A stretch of 64,000 nt of DNA from CAYUYM01 sp964449305 (lineage in GTDB: Bacteria; Bacteroidota; Ignavibacteria; SZUA-365; CAYQST01): assembly GCA_964449305.1 (NCBI GenBank), contig CAYUYM010000001.1, positions 1 to 64,000 on the forward strand, written 5' to 3'. Below, piece by piece: positions 18,501 to 26,154 of the stretch. How positions within the stretch are numbered: the stretch's first letter is position 1; each line of letters begins with the position of its first letter. The notes under the pieces are model-generated. The model worked only from the letters and a program-made list of their open reading frames with translations. It searched no databases and had not been told where the DNA came from. A program made the translations under genes and the position numbers.

Positions 18501-18763
18501 GCGCCGTGATCGATGCTCACAGCGCCGGATTTCATGCGCCCCAGAAGCTTCACCACGGCATGGGCCAGCGACCCCAGCGTCGGGATGCCGACAATGCGCG
18601 AGGCGCTCTTGATGGCCGACGCCGCGCGTTCCAGCGCCTCGAGTGCATCGGTGGTGGAGTGCGGGCCGAGCGTTCCAGCCCCGCGGCGAAGCACGCCGCC
18701 ATGCGCGGTCAGCTCCGTCAACAGGAGATCGAGCATGCCGGGATCGGGTGCGGTGATGCTCAT
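15587..18763 (-). CDS. Hybrid CheA histidine kinase (WspE-like) with three Hpt domains and a C-terminal receiver
   Basis: A 1058-aa protein. Three Hpt-like domains lie at about 1-120, 155-285 and 312-440, separated by Ala/Pro-rich linkers. Hpt2 (H200) and Hpt3 (H357) carry AAHSIKGAARIVG; Hpt1 has AASAIKSASRIVG, so Ser49 replaces the phospho-acceptor His. Next come the dimerisation helices (ENLVQAKSMKGYS), the HATPase (NHLVRNALDHGLE, DDGRGIN, GRGVGLDVV), a CheW-like regulatory domain (ITLSVIRALLVTI) and a receiver (D987 in DLVISDIDMPRMNG). CheA-REC with SYKDREEDR and KSSFHDE strongly resembles WspE. Hpt2 and Hpt3 are encoded by a recent DNA duplication (see the repeat entries). The start overlaps the upstream cheW by 4 bp. 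Confidence 0.95.
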   Translation of the reverse strand: MSITAPDPGMLDLLLTELTAHGGVLRRGAGTLGPHSTTDALEALERAASAIKSASRIVGIPTLGSLAHAVVKLLGRMKSGAVSIDHGAPLLLEAAAVMSDIGTGPATEATARIERAGDTMDGLRERIDHLEASPAAAPPPASAAPPPAPTASQEAVVDTSMLDLFMVEVDNNVHVLEDGLVMIETRQTPAAVEPLMRAAHSIKGAARIVGLHAAVTLAHAMEDVLSAAQHGTVTLASDHIDALLQGNDVLATLRTGPAGTIPERLVARADDIAAISERLRALTSTDCPAAPASPPAASASPPAPAMPPSQEPTVDTSMLDLFMVEVDNNVHVLEDGLVTIETRQTPAAVEPLMRAAHSIKGAARIVGLHAAVTLAHAMEDVLSAAQHGTVTLTSDHIDALLQGNDVLATLRTGPAGTIPGRLVARADDIAAISERLRALMAGGSPASPPAAVSPRQAPSAPASATPAAAPSEMPKRSETDTRFVRVPSRTLNRVIALAGENLVQAKSMKGYSAALFRIKVLQQELLAAFEAVLTLTTDSGASEAAQSRVRDCLTQLDGIARALAEHREEFELFSHRLEHLTNRLYDEVIISRMRPFSEGLHGFSRLVRDLSRSLAKTARLVVEGEATQVDRDILEKLEAPLNHLVRNALDHGLETPGERRRAGKPEEGTLTLEARHKAGRLNISLSDDGRGINMQILRRKVVEKGYVPMEMAENLSSSELLDFLFLPGFSTAGKISEVSGRGVGLDVVMSMVQEVGGSIHVDSVLGRGTTFTLQLPITLSVIRALLVTIGDELYALPLSRIDRLAHIPREQLQILEDRQYCMIQNERIGIIDAHELLGRPASAREPEKHHVVVISDRLNRYGFVVDSYNGERDLVVIPLDPMLGKVPNISAGAIIEDGSPLLIIDVDDLMRSIDTMLAEGKPQKLGASAAEAVRTKRSILVVDDSLTVREVERKLLQNNGYQVTTAVDGMDGWITLQRGGFDLVISDIDMPRMNGFEFVRKIKSDPKHRDIPVMIVSYKDREEDRARGLDAGANYYFSKSSFHDETLLVAVRDLIGEA
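17454..17825. repeat. Direct repeat copy A inside cheA (encodes Hpt3)
   Basis: This 372-bp stretch matches 17925-18296 at a constant offset of 471 bp (157 codons) with no indels. I count 12 mismatches by eye, about 97% identity, including a perfect run of roughly 150 bp in the middle. It keeps the reading frame and encodes the third Hpt domain. Confidence 0.9.
17925..18296. repeat. Direct repeat copy B inside cheA (encodes Hpt2)
   Basis: Partner of the repeat at 17454-17825. The two copies are separated by about 99 bp that encode an Ala/Pro/Ser-rich linker with no close repeat in the other copy. Confidence 0.9.
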
Positions 18764-19437
18764 GGGCAGACACTCTCCTTCAATGCGTTCACCAGACGGC
18801 TCTCGTCGAGCAACCCGACGGTCCGCTTTCGGAAGGGGAAGATGCCGGTGGTGAAGACGGTGTGCGACCGCGTGAAGGTCGCCGGCGGCTTCTGGACGAT
18901 GGTGGGGATGATGTGATGGACGCCGTCGATTTCATCCACGAAAAACGCGCAGCGCACATCGTCGTGGCTGATCACCACCATGCGCTCACTGGCCGCACGC
19001 GTCGTGGGATCCTGCCCCGTGCCCGCCTCGATGCCCATGAGGGTGGTCACGGAGAAGCAGGGGAGCAGCTCTCCGTTGATGTTGACCAGGCCGAGGAACA
19101 CGGCGCCGCTGCGGAATGGAACACTGTGCACCGCGCGGCATTGCACGGCCTCGGCAAAGCACCCGGTTCTGATGGCAAGCCAGTCGTCACGCAGGCGGAA
19201 CACGAGCACGGAGAAGGTGTTGAGTTCCTTTGCCTCCTCGGGGCGCGCAAGCGTCGTGGTCAGTTCCTCCGTGAACTCCAGCGTCATCTGACGATCGAGG
19301 AGCCTGCGACCGGCCTGCGAATACGTGGGACAGTTGCGGCAGTGGATGTGCCGCATGAGCTCGGGACAGCTGCCGTCACCCATCGTGCCGGTCGTCTTCC
19401 AGCATTGCGTGGAAGGTGCGTGTGCGTTCGTGCTCAT
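18760..19437 (-). CDS. CheW adaptor with Cys/His-rich N-terminus (WspD-like)
   Basis: A 225-aa protein. Residues 10-50 carry CW, GDGSCPEL and HIHCRNCPTYSQAGRRLLDR, the Cys/His motif that I recall from WspD and related second CheW proteins. The remainder is a CheW domain (LVFRLRDDWLAIRTGCF, FLGLVNINGELLPCFSV) that couples receptors to CheA. It overlaps the cheR-TPR gene upstream and cheA downstream by 4 bp each. The role of the Cys/His motif is unknown; metal or redox binding is possible. Confidence 0.92.
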   Translation of the reverse strand: MSTNAHAPSTQCWKTTGTMGDGSCPELMRHIHCRNCPTYSQAGRRLLDRQMTLEFTEELTTTLARPEEAKELNTFSVLVFRLRDDWLAIRTGCFAEAVQCRAVHSVPFRSGAVFLGLVNINGELLPCFSVTTLMGIEAGTGQDPTTRAASERMVVISHDDVRCAFFVDEIDGVHHIIPTIVQKPPATFTRSHTVFTTGIFPFRKRTVGLLDESRLVNALKESVCP

Positions 19438-20669
19438 CGTGCGTCCATCCTTCGCTGTTGCTGCACGCGTCGTGCACGCTCCCGCGCGAGGGTCGCATTG
19501 CGTGTGTCACCGCACTGCTCATAGAGCAGGCCTGCGTGGATGAGTGCCTCGTAATGCCCCGGATCCAGGTAGAGCGCCCTGTCGTAGCTGGCGATGGCAG
19601 CCGTGGGGTGCTGGAGTGCCTCCTCAATGATGCCCAGGAGGAAATGCCCCTCCGACGAATGCCGATGGTGGCGGAGGTACTCACGGCATTGCTCTCGTGC
19701 CTCCTCGTAACAGCCGCGATCGGCCAGCGCGGAAATCGTCGCAAGCGACATGGGCGGTGGTTGTGGCGACACCTCCCTGCGCTGCCAGCGACGCACCGGA
19801 ATGGCGGAGGACACGGGGGTGAGCGGCGATCGCCGACTCTCACGAGGTGGGGCGACCGGTGGTGCCGACGCCGGTGCAGGGTGGCAGGAGAAGCTGCGTG
19901 TGTGCTGCACGGGGTGATACCCGCGGTCCAGGAAGTACATGATCTCGGCATGCCCCGTCACCAGCATTCCGTCGGGCGCGAGCAGCGACCGCAGGGTGGC
20001 GGCGATGCGTTCCCGCGCCATGCTGTTCATGTAGATGATGAGGTTGCGGCAGAAGATGACGTCGTATCCCCCACCCGCGATGCCCTCCAGATTGTCCAGG
20101 ATGTTCGCATGCCGGAAGGTCACCGCTCGGCGGGCCTCGTCGGAAACCCTGCGGCCGCCGTCGACATCGGTGAAATGCCTGCCCTCCATCGGTGACAGGG
20201 GTTCACGGAACGAAGCATCGGAATAGATGCCCAGATGTGCGCGTTCGAGTGCCTGGGTGCTGATGTCGTAGGCGTCCACATGGAAGCGTTCCGGAGGCAG
20301 ACCTGCGTCGATCAGTGTGATGGCGATGGAATAGGCCTCCTCTCCCGAGCTGCAGGGGATGGAAAGAATGCGCGGGGTGAGCATCGGACGCAGAAGGAAC
20401 GTCTCCCGCGCCAGCCTGCGCAGATGGGTGAACGGTTCACGGTCACGGAAGAACCAGGTTTCAGGAATCACCAGCGCCTCTGTCAGTGCCTGTGCCTCCG
20501 TGTCGTCCGTCTCGAGCAGACGCACGTACGTCGCCGCATCCTCCAGCCCACGCTGCTGCATGCGGGATCGGACGCTGCGATCCACCAGAGCCGCCCCGAT
20601 CGTGTCGATGTCCAGCCCCAGACGTGCGCTGAGGTGCTCCTGCACCGCTGTGACGAAGGTGCTGGTCAT
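19434..20669 (-). CDS. CheR methyltransferase with TPR tail (WspC-like)
   Basis: A 411-aa protein. Residues 1-270 are CheR: an N-terminal helical part with TEALVIPETWFFRD, the SAM-binding site ILSIPCSSGEEAYSIA, and DVIFCRNLIIYM. Residues 270-320 are a Pro/Arg-rich linker. Residues 320-405 contain tetratricopeptide-like helices (EGHFLLGIIEEALQHPTAAI, YDRALYLDPGHYEALIHAGL). It methylates receptor glutamates. CheR with C-terminal TPRs is the WspC layout. Four-bp overlaps on both sides support one transcript. Confidence 0.94.
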   Translation of the reverse strand: MTSTFVTAVQEHLSARLGLDIDTIGAALVDRSVRSRMQQRGLEDAATYVRLLETDDTEAQALTEALVIPETWFFRDREPFTHLRRLARETFLLRPMLTPRILSIPCSSGEEAYSIAITLIDAGLPPERFHVDAYDISTQALERAHLGIYSDASFREPLSPMEGRHFTDVDGGRRVSDEARRAVTFRHANILDNLEGIAGGGYDVIFCRNLIIYMNSMARERIAATLRSLLAPDGMLVTGHAEIMYFLDRGYHPVQHTRSFSCHPAPASAPPVAPPRESRRSPLTPVSSAIPVRRWQRREVSPQPPPMSLATISALADRGCYEEAREQCREYLRHHRHSSEGHFLLGIIEEALQHPTAAIASYDRALYLDPGHYEALIHAGLLYEQCGDTRNATLARERARRVQQQRRMDAR

Positions 20670-21115
20670 GAGCGCTCCCGGAGGATGTCGCTCATGGTGG
20701 TGTCGATGAATCCCCCGAGATCGATGAGCTGGATGTCACCGAATTCGTCCGTGATGAACCCTCCAAGGTATGGTGCCCCTTCGATCGCCACATTGAGCGG
20801 GCGGACATCGCTCGCCTGATACGACACGGTTTCCGTCACACCCTCACCCATCAGGCCCATCAGTCGCCGACTGCCCGCATCATCATGCTCCACGATGAGG
20901 ATGCGCGTGCTCAACAGCACCTCGGACGCACGCCCGGCAAGGATCTGTGACAGATCGAGCACGGGCGCCATGGTTCCGTGGTAGTTGAGCATGCCTGCGA
21001 GCATGGGCGGTGCATGGGGCACCACCTGCAGCGGGACACAGGGGATGATCTCCCGCACGGGGGCGATGTCGATCCCGTAGGCGGAATCCCCCACCGTGAA
21101 CAGCACGATCATCAT
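20666..21115 (-). CDS. CheW adaptor (WspB-like)
   Basis: A 149-aa single CheW domain: LFTVGDSAYGIDIAPVREII, MLAGMLNYHGTMAPVLDLSQ and ILIVEHDD are the standard blocks. It links chemoreceptors to CheA. It lies between a chemoreceptor gene and cheR with 4-bp overlaps on both sides, the WspB position. The cluster thus encodes two different CheW proteins. Confidence 0.93.
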   Translation of the reverse strand: MMIVLFTVGDSAYGIDIAPVREIIPCVPLQVVPHAPPMLAGMLNYHGTMAPVLDLSQILAGRASEVLLSTRILIVEHDDAGSRRLMGLMGEGVTETVSYQASDVRPLNVAIEGAPYLGGFITDEFGDIQLIDLGGFIDTTMSDILRERS

Positions 21116-23265
21116 TGCCCGCTCTCCGTATCGCGCAGCACATCCCCGTCGTTGATGATGGTGAAACGCGTGATCTCCCGTTGCAGCCCCTGGACGGCAT
21201 CGCGAAGCTGCGCGGTGATCGTGCGGAATCCCAGCAGCGAATCCTTCGTGTGGTTGGTCGAAACGCGCAGCTGGTCGATCGCCTCGGTGATCTGATTGGC
21301 CGAGTGGGACTGCATCTGCGTTCCGTGGTTCACCGTGGCGAACTCCGGCCCGAGCTCGGTGATATGCCGGATGATCTGCTCGAGATCGGCGCTGATCGCG
21401 GCGATCGTCTCCGAGCCGGCATGAACCTGCCGGGCGTAATTCGTCACCCCCTGCACCCCATCGCCCACCGCCACCTGCATCTCGTTGATCATCGTCTCGA
21501 TGTCCAGAGCGGCAATCGAGGTCTGATCCGCCAGCCGACGGATCTCCCGCGCCACGATGGAAAACCCGGCACCGTACTCGCCGGCCTTCTCTGCCTCGAT
21601 GGCTGCATTGAGCGACAGCAGGTTCGTCTGGTTGGACACCTTGGTGATCGCCACCAGCACGTCGCCAATGGCGGACGCACGCCGGCTGATGATGCCGAGC
21701 TTGTCGCGCATCGTGTCGATGGCTTCGATGAGGGACTGCACCACCACACGGATCTCGGCGAGCGACTGTGTCCCGGTGGTGGCATGCCCTGCCGCCTCGC
21801 CCCCCATCTGCGTCACACGCGCCATGGTGTCGGCAAGCCCGTGTGCAGTGGTGGCGATCTCCCGCGTCGTTGCGGACACCTCGTTCGACGATGCCGCCTG
21901 CTGCACCACCGTCGCCTCGAGGCCCACTGCGGATGCGGCGATGCTGTCGGTCGATTCCAGCACAAGCCGTGTGGAGTGCTGCACCTGCTTGATCAGTGTG
22001 TGCAGCGTCTGTGTCATCAGCGTCACTGCATGGAACAGCCGGGCCGTTTCCGAGGGCATGCCCTCGAGTTCGGAGAGGTGGGCGAGGGCATCACCGTCGT
22101 GTGTGGCGGCATCGAGCTCCATCGCCGCGCGGCGGATGTCGCCATGCGCGATGTGTGTGGCAATGCTCGTCACACGCCCGAGCGGGCGGGTCACTCCGCG
22201 CCCGATGGTGAACACGAGGGCACAGGCGGTCAGAAGCGCGATCAGGCTGGCCAGCAGGGCCACAAGACGGCTGCTTCGATAATGGGCGATGCGCATGTCG
22301 AGAAGGATGGAAAGCTGGTGCAGCGCGGTTGCCTCCAGTGCCGCGCCGGCGGCAAGGGCTGCCGTCCCTGCATCTGTGGCGGTTGCGAGGGCCGAGCGAA
22401 GCTCCGTGGTGCTGCCCAGGTGCGCAAGGGCGTCGGTGAAACCGGTCGCCTGGTGGGCGTAGGTCAGCATCACTCCGGGAAGCTCGGACTGGAGCGTCGG
22501 GCTGATGCCATAGTAGGAGCTGTCGGAGGCGATCGCGTCACGGACCGTGGTTTGCACCACCTTGATGTGCCGCGTGGAAAGCTCGTCCGCCATCATTGCC
22601 AGACGGATGCGCATCGCTGTCGTGTCTCCACCCGGGCTGCCGGTGGCGAGGATGTCGCCCATGAGGGCGTGCACGCGCAACAGGCCGTCAGGCATCTGAC
22701 GCAGGGCGGTCTCCATGAGAAGATGCGAGTCCAGATCGGGGTCGTGAATGAGGCCGGTCCGGTGACAGATGGTCTCCAGAAGGATGCGCAGGCGGTCCAC
22801 GATGCGCTGGTGTGCAGCTGCACAGTCCTCCGGCGTCATGCCCTGCCATCCGGAGACAAGCGCCCGCCAGTCGCTGGCGAGTGCTGCGGCGTCCGTGCCA
22901 GCATTCCCGCCGGCATCGGGTGCCAACCCGCCCATCGTCCGCACAAGATCTTCGAAGGCGTGCGACGCATCGGCCGCGATGGCGGCGGGGGCCCCGGATC
23001 CCGTCGGCTGCCCGCTCAGGGAGGCGACAGTGCTTCGCCCATGGGACGGGACAAGTGTCAGGAGCCGCACCAGAGGGTTCAGCACCACCACGCCGTCCTT
23101 CTCCACGCGCGCCGTGTCGATGATGTCGCTGAATCCGGAGACCATGAAGGCGAGGAGCACGGCGATCGGGAGGATGAATGTCGCGCTGCTGATGAGCAGC
23201 TTGTGCGCGAGCTTCAGACGCATCATGGGATTGCGTGGCACGACAAGGGATTTCCTGCTGGACAT
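21112..23265 (-). CDS. Methyl-accepting chemotaxis protein with large periplasmic domain (WspA-like tip)
   Basis: A 717-aa receptor. TM1 is at about 20-45 (hydrophobic KLLISSATFILPIAVLLAF). A helical periplasmic domain (about 45-315) opens with VVVLNPLVRLLTLVPSHGRS, a pattern seen in other receptors of this kind. TM2 is at about 325-350, followed by HAMP (GRGVTRPLGRVTSIATHIA) and the signalling helices. The tip reads NQTNLLSLNAAIEAEKAGEY, the WspA-type variant rather than the usual LLALNAAVEAARAGE. The ligand is unknown. The start is 22 bp after the other receptor gene, and the stop overlaps cheW by 4 bp. Confidence 0.93.
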   Translation of the reverse strand: MSSRKSLVVPRNPMMRLKLAHKLLISSATFILPIAVLLAFMVSGFSDIIDTARVEKDGVVVLNPLVRLLTLVPSHGRSTVASLSGQPTGSGAPAAIAADASHAFEDLVRTMGGLAPDAGGNAGTDAAALASDWRALVSGWQGMTPEDCAAAHQRIVDRLRILLETICHRTGLIHDPDLDSHLLMETALRQMPDGLLRVHALMGDILATGSPGGDTTAMRIRLAMMADELSTRHIKVVQTTVRDAIASDSSYYGISPTLQSELPGVMLTYAHQATGFTDALAHLGSTTELRSALATATDAGTAALAAGAALEATALHQLSILLDMRIAHYRSSRLVALLASLIALLTACALVFTIGRGVTRPLGRVTSIATHIAHGDIRRAAMELDAATHDGDALAHLSELEGMPSETARLFHAVTLMTQTLHTLIKQVQHSTRLVLESTDSIAASAVGLEATVVQQAASSNEVSATTREIATTAHGLADTMARVTQMGGEAAGHATTGTQSLAEIRVVVQSLIEAIDTMRDKLGIISRRASAIGDVLVAITKVSNQTNLLSLNAAIEAEKAGEYGAGFSIVAREIRRLADQTSIAALDIETMINEMQVAVGDGVQGVTNYARQVHAGSETIAAISADLEQIIRHITELGPEFATVNHGTQMQSHSANQITEAIDQLRVSTNHTKDSLLGFRTITAQLRDAVQGLQREITRFTIINDGDVLRDTESGQ

Positions 23266-23287
23266 GGGCGGCTCGCGGTGTGCTGTG

Positions 23288-25516
23288 TCAGGAGCTGAGT
23301 TTGAATCGCTGGATTTCCGTCTGCAGTCCCTGCACCGCCTGATTCAACTGCTCCGTTGCGCGCTTGAATTCGGACAGGGATTCCTTGTTCTGATCAGCGG
23401 CATGGGAGAGCTGACTCATGGCCTCGCTGATCTGCCGCGTTCCGACGAGCTGCGCGCTCATGCCCTCTCCGGCCATCGTGAACACGGGCTCCAGGCCCCG
23501 CACCCGGTCGATGATCGCCGCAAGCCCCTCGCCGATCTCCGCCACACGCCCCACGCTTGTCCGAACCTCCTCCGAGAACTTGTCCATCTCCATGACTCCG
23601 GAGGAGACGGAGGACTGCATGTCACGCACCATGCGGTCGATGTCCTCCGTGGCGATGGCCGTCTGATCGGCAAGGCGGCTGATCTCGCGTGCCACCACGG
23701 AGAAGCCCCGGCCGTATTCACCCGCCTTCTCGGCCTCAATGGCGGCGTTGAGCGAGAGGAGATTCGTCTGCTCCGAGATCTTGTTGATCGTCGTGACCAC
23801 GCTCGAGATCTTGTTCGCGCGCTCGTTGATCACTCCGAGCTTCGAGGAGATGGATCCGGTCGAGTCCATGAGGCCCGTCATCGCCGTCTCCATGGAGCGG
23901 AGTTTGTCACGCCCCATCTCGGTGGAGACCACGGTGTCCGACACCGTGTCCCCCACATCCGCCATCGTCCGCGCCATGCGCTCCGTGGTGGAGGCGATCT
24001 CCCGTGTCGTGGCCGACACCTCGCGTGTGGAGGCGGCCTGTTCGGCCACCGTGGCCTCGAGCTGCCGCGCCGACGCGGAGATCTCCGTCGTCGATGTGCT
24101 CACCTGGATGCCCGAGCGCTGCACCTGCCCGATGAGCGAGTCCAGGTTCACCGCCATCGTGTGGAAGGAATCCACGAGATCCGACAGCTCATCCACATCC
24201 TGCACCAGCGTCGCGGCGTTCCGCTTGGCCGCCACCCGCCCCGACATGCTCGCCAGGTCGTTCTTGACGGAGTTCACATCACCGGCGGCGATGAGCCCGG
24301 CCAGTCGGTTGATCGCGCTCAACGGCCGCGTGATTCTCCCCGCCATCACGATGCCGATCATCAACGACAGGACCACGATGATGAGCGCCCCGACAACGAG
24401 CTTCACCAGGAGGCCGTCGACGGCGGTGTTGATCTCGTACTTCGCCTGAAGAAAATCGTCCTCATACATCCCGGCGGAGATCATCCAATCCCAGGGCTCG
24501 AAGTAGATGTTCGCCACAATCTTGGTGCGTGCCACATTGTCACCGGGATTCTTCCACGGAAAGCGTTCGAACACCACCTCGCCCGCGGGCCGGCTCAGCA
24601 CGTTTCGGATGTGATCCTGGACGAACGGCTTTCCGTCCGCATCCTTTGTCTCCCACACCACCTCGCCATCCCGCTTGCCGTCCTTCGAGATGAAATACCG
24701 GCCGCGGTTGTCGCCCTTCGCTCCCAGCACCGCAACGTAGCCGGTGGATCCCACCCTGATGTCCATGATCGATCGGCGCAGGGCTTCGAGCGCCTCCACC
24801 TTCTGCCCCACACCCAGCATGCCGACAGTCCTGCCCGTGCCATCAGTGAGCGGTGTATACTCGGTGAGATACCAGCTCCCAAGCACAAGCGACATGCCGG
24901 AGTAGTTCCGCCCCTGCAACACATGCGCGATGATCGTGTTCGCGGCGCCGTCGGGATTGATCGCCGGCAGATAGGTCCCCGCCGCCGTTGGCCGGCCATC
25001 CCCGGCCACATTCGTCAGCACGCGCAGCATGTCCCCCGAGTCGTCCATCCGTTGGAACACGCTCCATGTGCCGTCCCTGAGGAATTTCATCCGCTCCGTG
25101 AACCCGGGGTTGCTGTTCACCCCCGGCGCATCGGTCAGCCAGCTCGTGCCCGCCATCAATCGCGGCAGCGTGAGCTCCCTCGATTCCCTGTTGAACTGAT
25201 TCACCACGGTCCAGCGCGCCGATCCGGAGAGCGTCACCGGACCAAGACGCGTCACTGCCTCGCGCGCCAGAACGATGTCGCGCTTCAGCTTGGATTTCAG
25301 CAACAGATCGGTCACCGAACACATCCCCACCACATCCTTCGCCACCTGCGACAGATTCTGGCGGGCCAGGACGATGAGCTGATCCTCCGCCGTCACCGCC
25401 ACCGAGCCCTGGAACTGCACAGTGAGAAGGAACATGACAAGGCCGGGAAGGATCGCCGCGAGGACGGCGAGCCCGATGATTTTCCGCTTGACCGTCAGGC
25501 GCAGCAGGGTTTTCAT
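23288..25516 (-). CDS. Cache-domain methyl-accepting chemotaxis protein, first gene of the Wsp-like operon
   Basis: A 742-aa receptor. TM1 is at about 12-32. The periplasmic part (about 35-365) looks like a Cache_3/Cache_2 fusion: MLGVGQKVEALEALRRSI, IRVGSTGYVAVLGAKGDNRG and PWDWMISAGMYEDDF are typical. TM2 is at about 372-395, then HAMP and the cytoplasmic signalling domain with tip EQTNLLSLNAAIEAEKAGEY. It probably binds a small periplasmic metabolite. It is the first gene of the run of minus-strand genes down to 7503, with a promoter-like element about 75 bp upstream. Confidence 0.94.
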   Translation of the reverse strand: MKTLLRLTVKRKIIGLAVLAAILPGLVMFLLTVQFQGSVAVTAEDQLIVLARQNLSQVAKDVVGMCSVTDLLLKSKLKRDIVLAREAVTRLGPVTLSGSARWTVVNQFNRESRELTLPRLMAGTSWLTDAPGVNSNPGFTERMKFLRDGTWSVFQRMDDSGDMLRVLTNVAGDGRPTAAGTYLPAINPDGAANTIIAHVLQGRNYSGMSLVLGSWYLTEYTPLTDGTGRTVGMLGVGQKVEALEALRRSIMDIRVGSTGYVAVLGAKGDNRGRYFISKDGKRDGEVVWETKDADGKPFVQDHIRNVLSRPAGEVVFERFPWKNPGDNVARTKIVANIYFEPWDWMISAGMYEDDFLQAKYEINTAVDGLLVKLVVGALIIVVLSLMIGIVMAGRITRPLSAINRLAGLIAAGDVNSVKNDLASMSGRVAAKRNAATLVQDVDELSDLVDSFHTMAVNLDSLIGQVQRSGIQVSTSTTEISASARQLEATVAEQAASTREVSATTREIASTTERMARTMADVGDTVSDTVVSTEMGRDKLRSMETAMTGLMDSTGSISSKLGVINERANKISSVVTTINKISEQTNLLSLNAAIEAEKAGEYGRGFSVVAREISRLADQTAIATEDIDRMVRDMQSSVSSGVMEMDKFSEEVRTSVGRVAEIGEGLAAIIDRVRGLEPVFTMAGEGMSAQLVGTRQISEAMSQLSHAADQNKESLSEFKRATEQLNQAVQGLQTEIQRFKLSS

Positions 25517-25591
25517 GGAGGGTCTGCAGGGATGTTCGTGAACGTTGAGACGTCGGTTCGGAGCCCCGCCCCCGGCGATCGTCCGATACGT

Positions 25592-25622
25592 GGAACCTAG
25601 CGATTTGCGCCCTTTTAATCAA
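25592..25622 (-). promoter_or_regulatory. Candidate promoter of the Wsp-like operon
   Basis: On the minus strand: TTG (25622-25620), a 20-nt spacer, then TAGGTTCC (25599-25592). The spacing is the same as at other promoter candidates in the window. The ATG of the first receptor gene is at 25516, so a 5' leader of about 70 bases is implied. Confidence 0.5.
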
Positions 25623-25700
25623 TGTCGCCGAACCCTGGCACGCTGCTGCATGGGGCGGTTCCTGCATGATGCCGCCTCATCCACCCGGCGGAAACGCAGA

Positions 25701-25726
25701 GCGCCGGGATCATGTGACCCCGGCGC
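25701..25726 (-). terminator. GC-rich hairpin downstream of trxA
   Basis: GCGCCGGG (25701-25708) and CCCGGCGC (25719-25726) form an 8-bp stem with a 10-nt loop, 46 bp after the trxA stop. No T-tract follows, so termination is possible but not certain. Confidence 0.35.
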
Positions 25727-25771
25727 CCGTGCATTGGTCATCGTAGGAGTGGTGACCGGAATGTGCCTGCG

Positions 25772-26098
25772 TCAGTTGGTGAGATGCTTGTCGATCGCCT
25801 GCTTCAGCATTGCCTTGGGAACGGCGCCGACCACCGTGTCGACCACCTGTCCGTTTTGGAAGAAGCCGATTGTCGGAATGCCGCGGATGCCATAGCGCGT
25901 CGATGTGGCAAAGTTCTCATCGGTGTTCAGCTTCACGAATTTGACGTTGCCGGCGTATTCACCGGCCAGCTCCTCGATGATCGGCGCAATCATGCGGCAG
26001 GGACCGCACCAGGGTGCCCAGAAATCGACGATCGTAAGCTGCGTGGATTTGATGACTTCCTGATCGAAATCGGCATCGGTGACGTTGGAGGGGTGCAT
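25772..26098 (-). CDS. trxA: Thioredoxin
   Basis: A 108-aa thioredoxin with the active site FWAPWCGPCRMIAPI, cis-Pro region RGIPTIGFF and the usual length. The ATG at 26098 is preceded by AGAAGGAACACC; the longer open frame upstream overlaps the DUF6132-like gene in another frame and is rejected. It reduces protein disulfides in the cytoplasm. It lies 56 bp after the DUF6132-like gene, at the end of the cluster with the ECF sigma/zinc anti-sigma pair, which suggests a redox stress regulon. Confidence 0.95.
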   Translation of the reverse strand: MHPSNVTDADFDQEVIKSTQLTIVDFWAPWCGPCRMIAPIIEELAGEYAGNVKFVKLNTDENFATSTRYGIRGIPTIGFFQNGQVVDTVVGAVPKAMLKQAIDKHLTN

Positions 26099-26154
26099 GG
26101 TGTTCCTTCTGCTATGGGTGATGAATGATGGTCGTTGCTGGATGATGATGGGGA

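Noticed and set aside
13360..25516. Flagellar chemotaxis operon
   Set aside because: No flagellar, cheY or cheZ genes; CheA-REC, CheR-TPR, two CheW and WspA-type receptor tips fit a Wsp-type system better.
22769..25600. Long plus-strand open frame opposite the two receptor genes
   Set aside because: Antisense shadow without domains; both receptor genes on the minus strand are certain.
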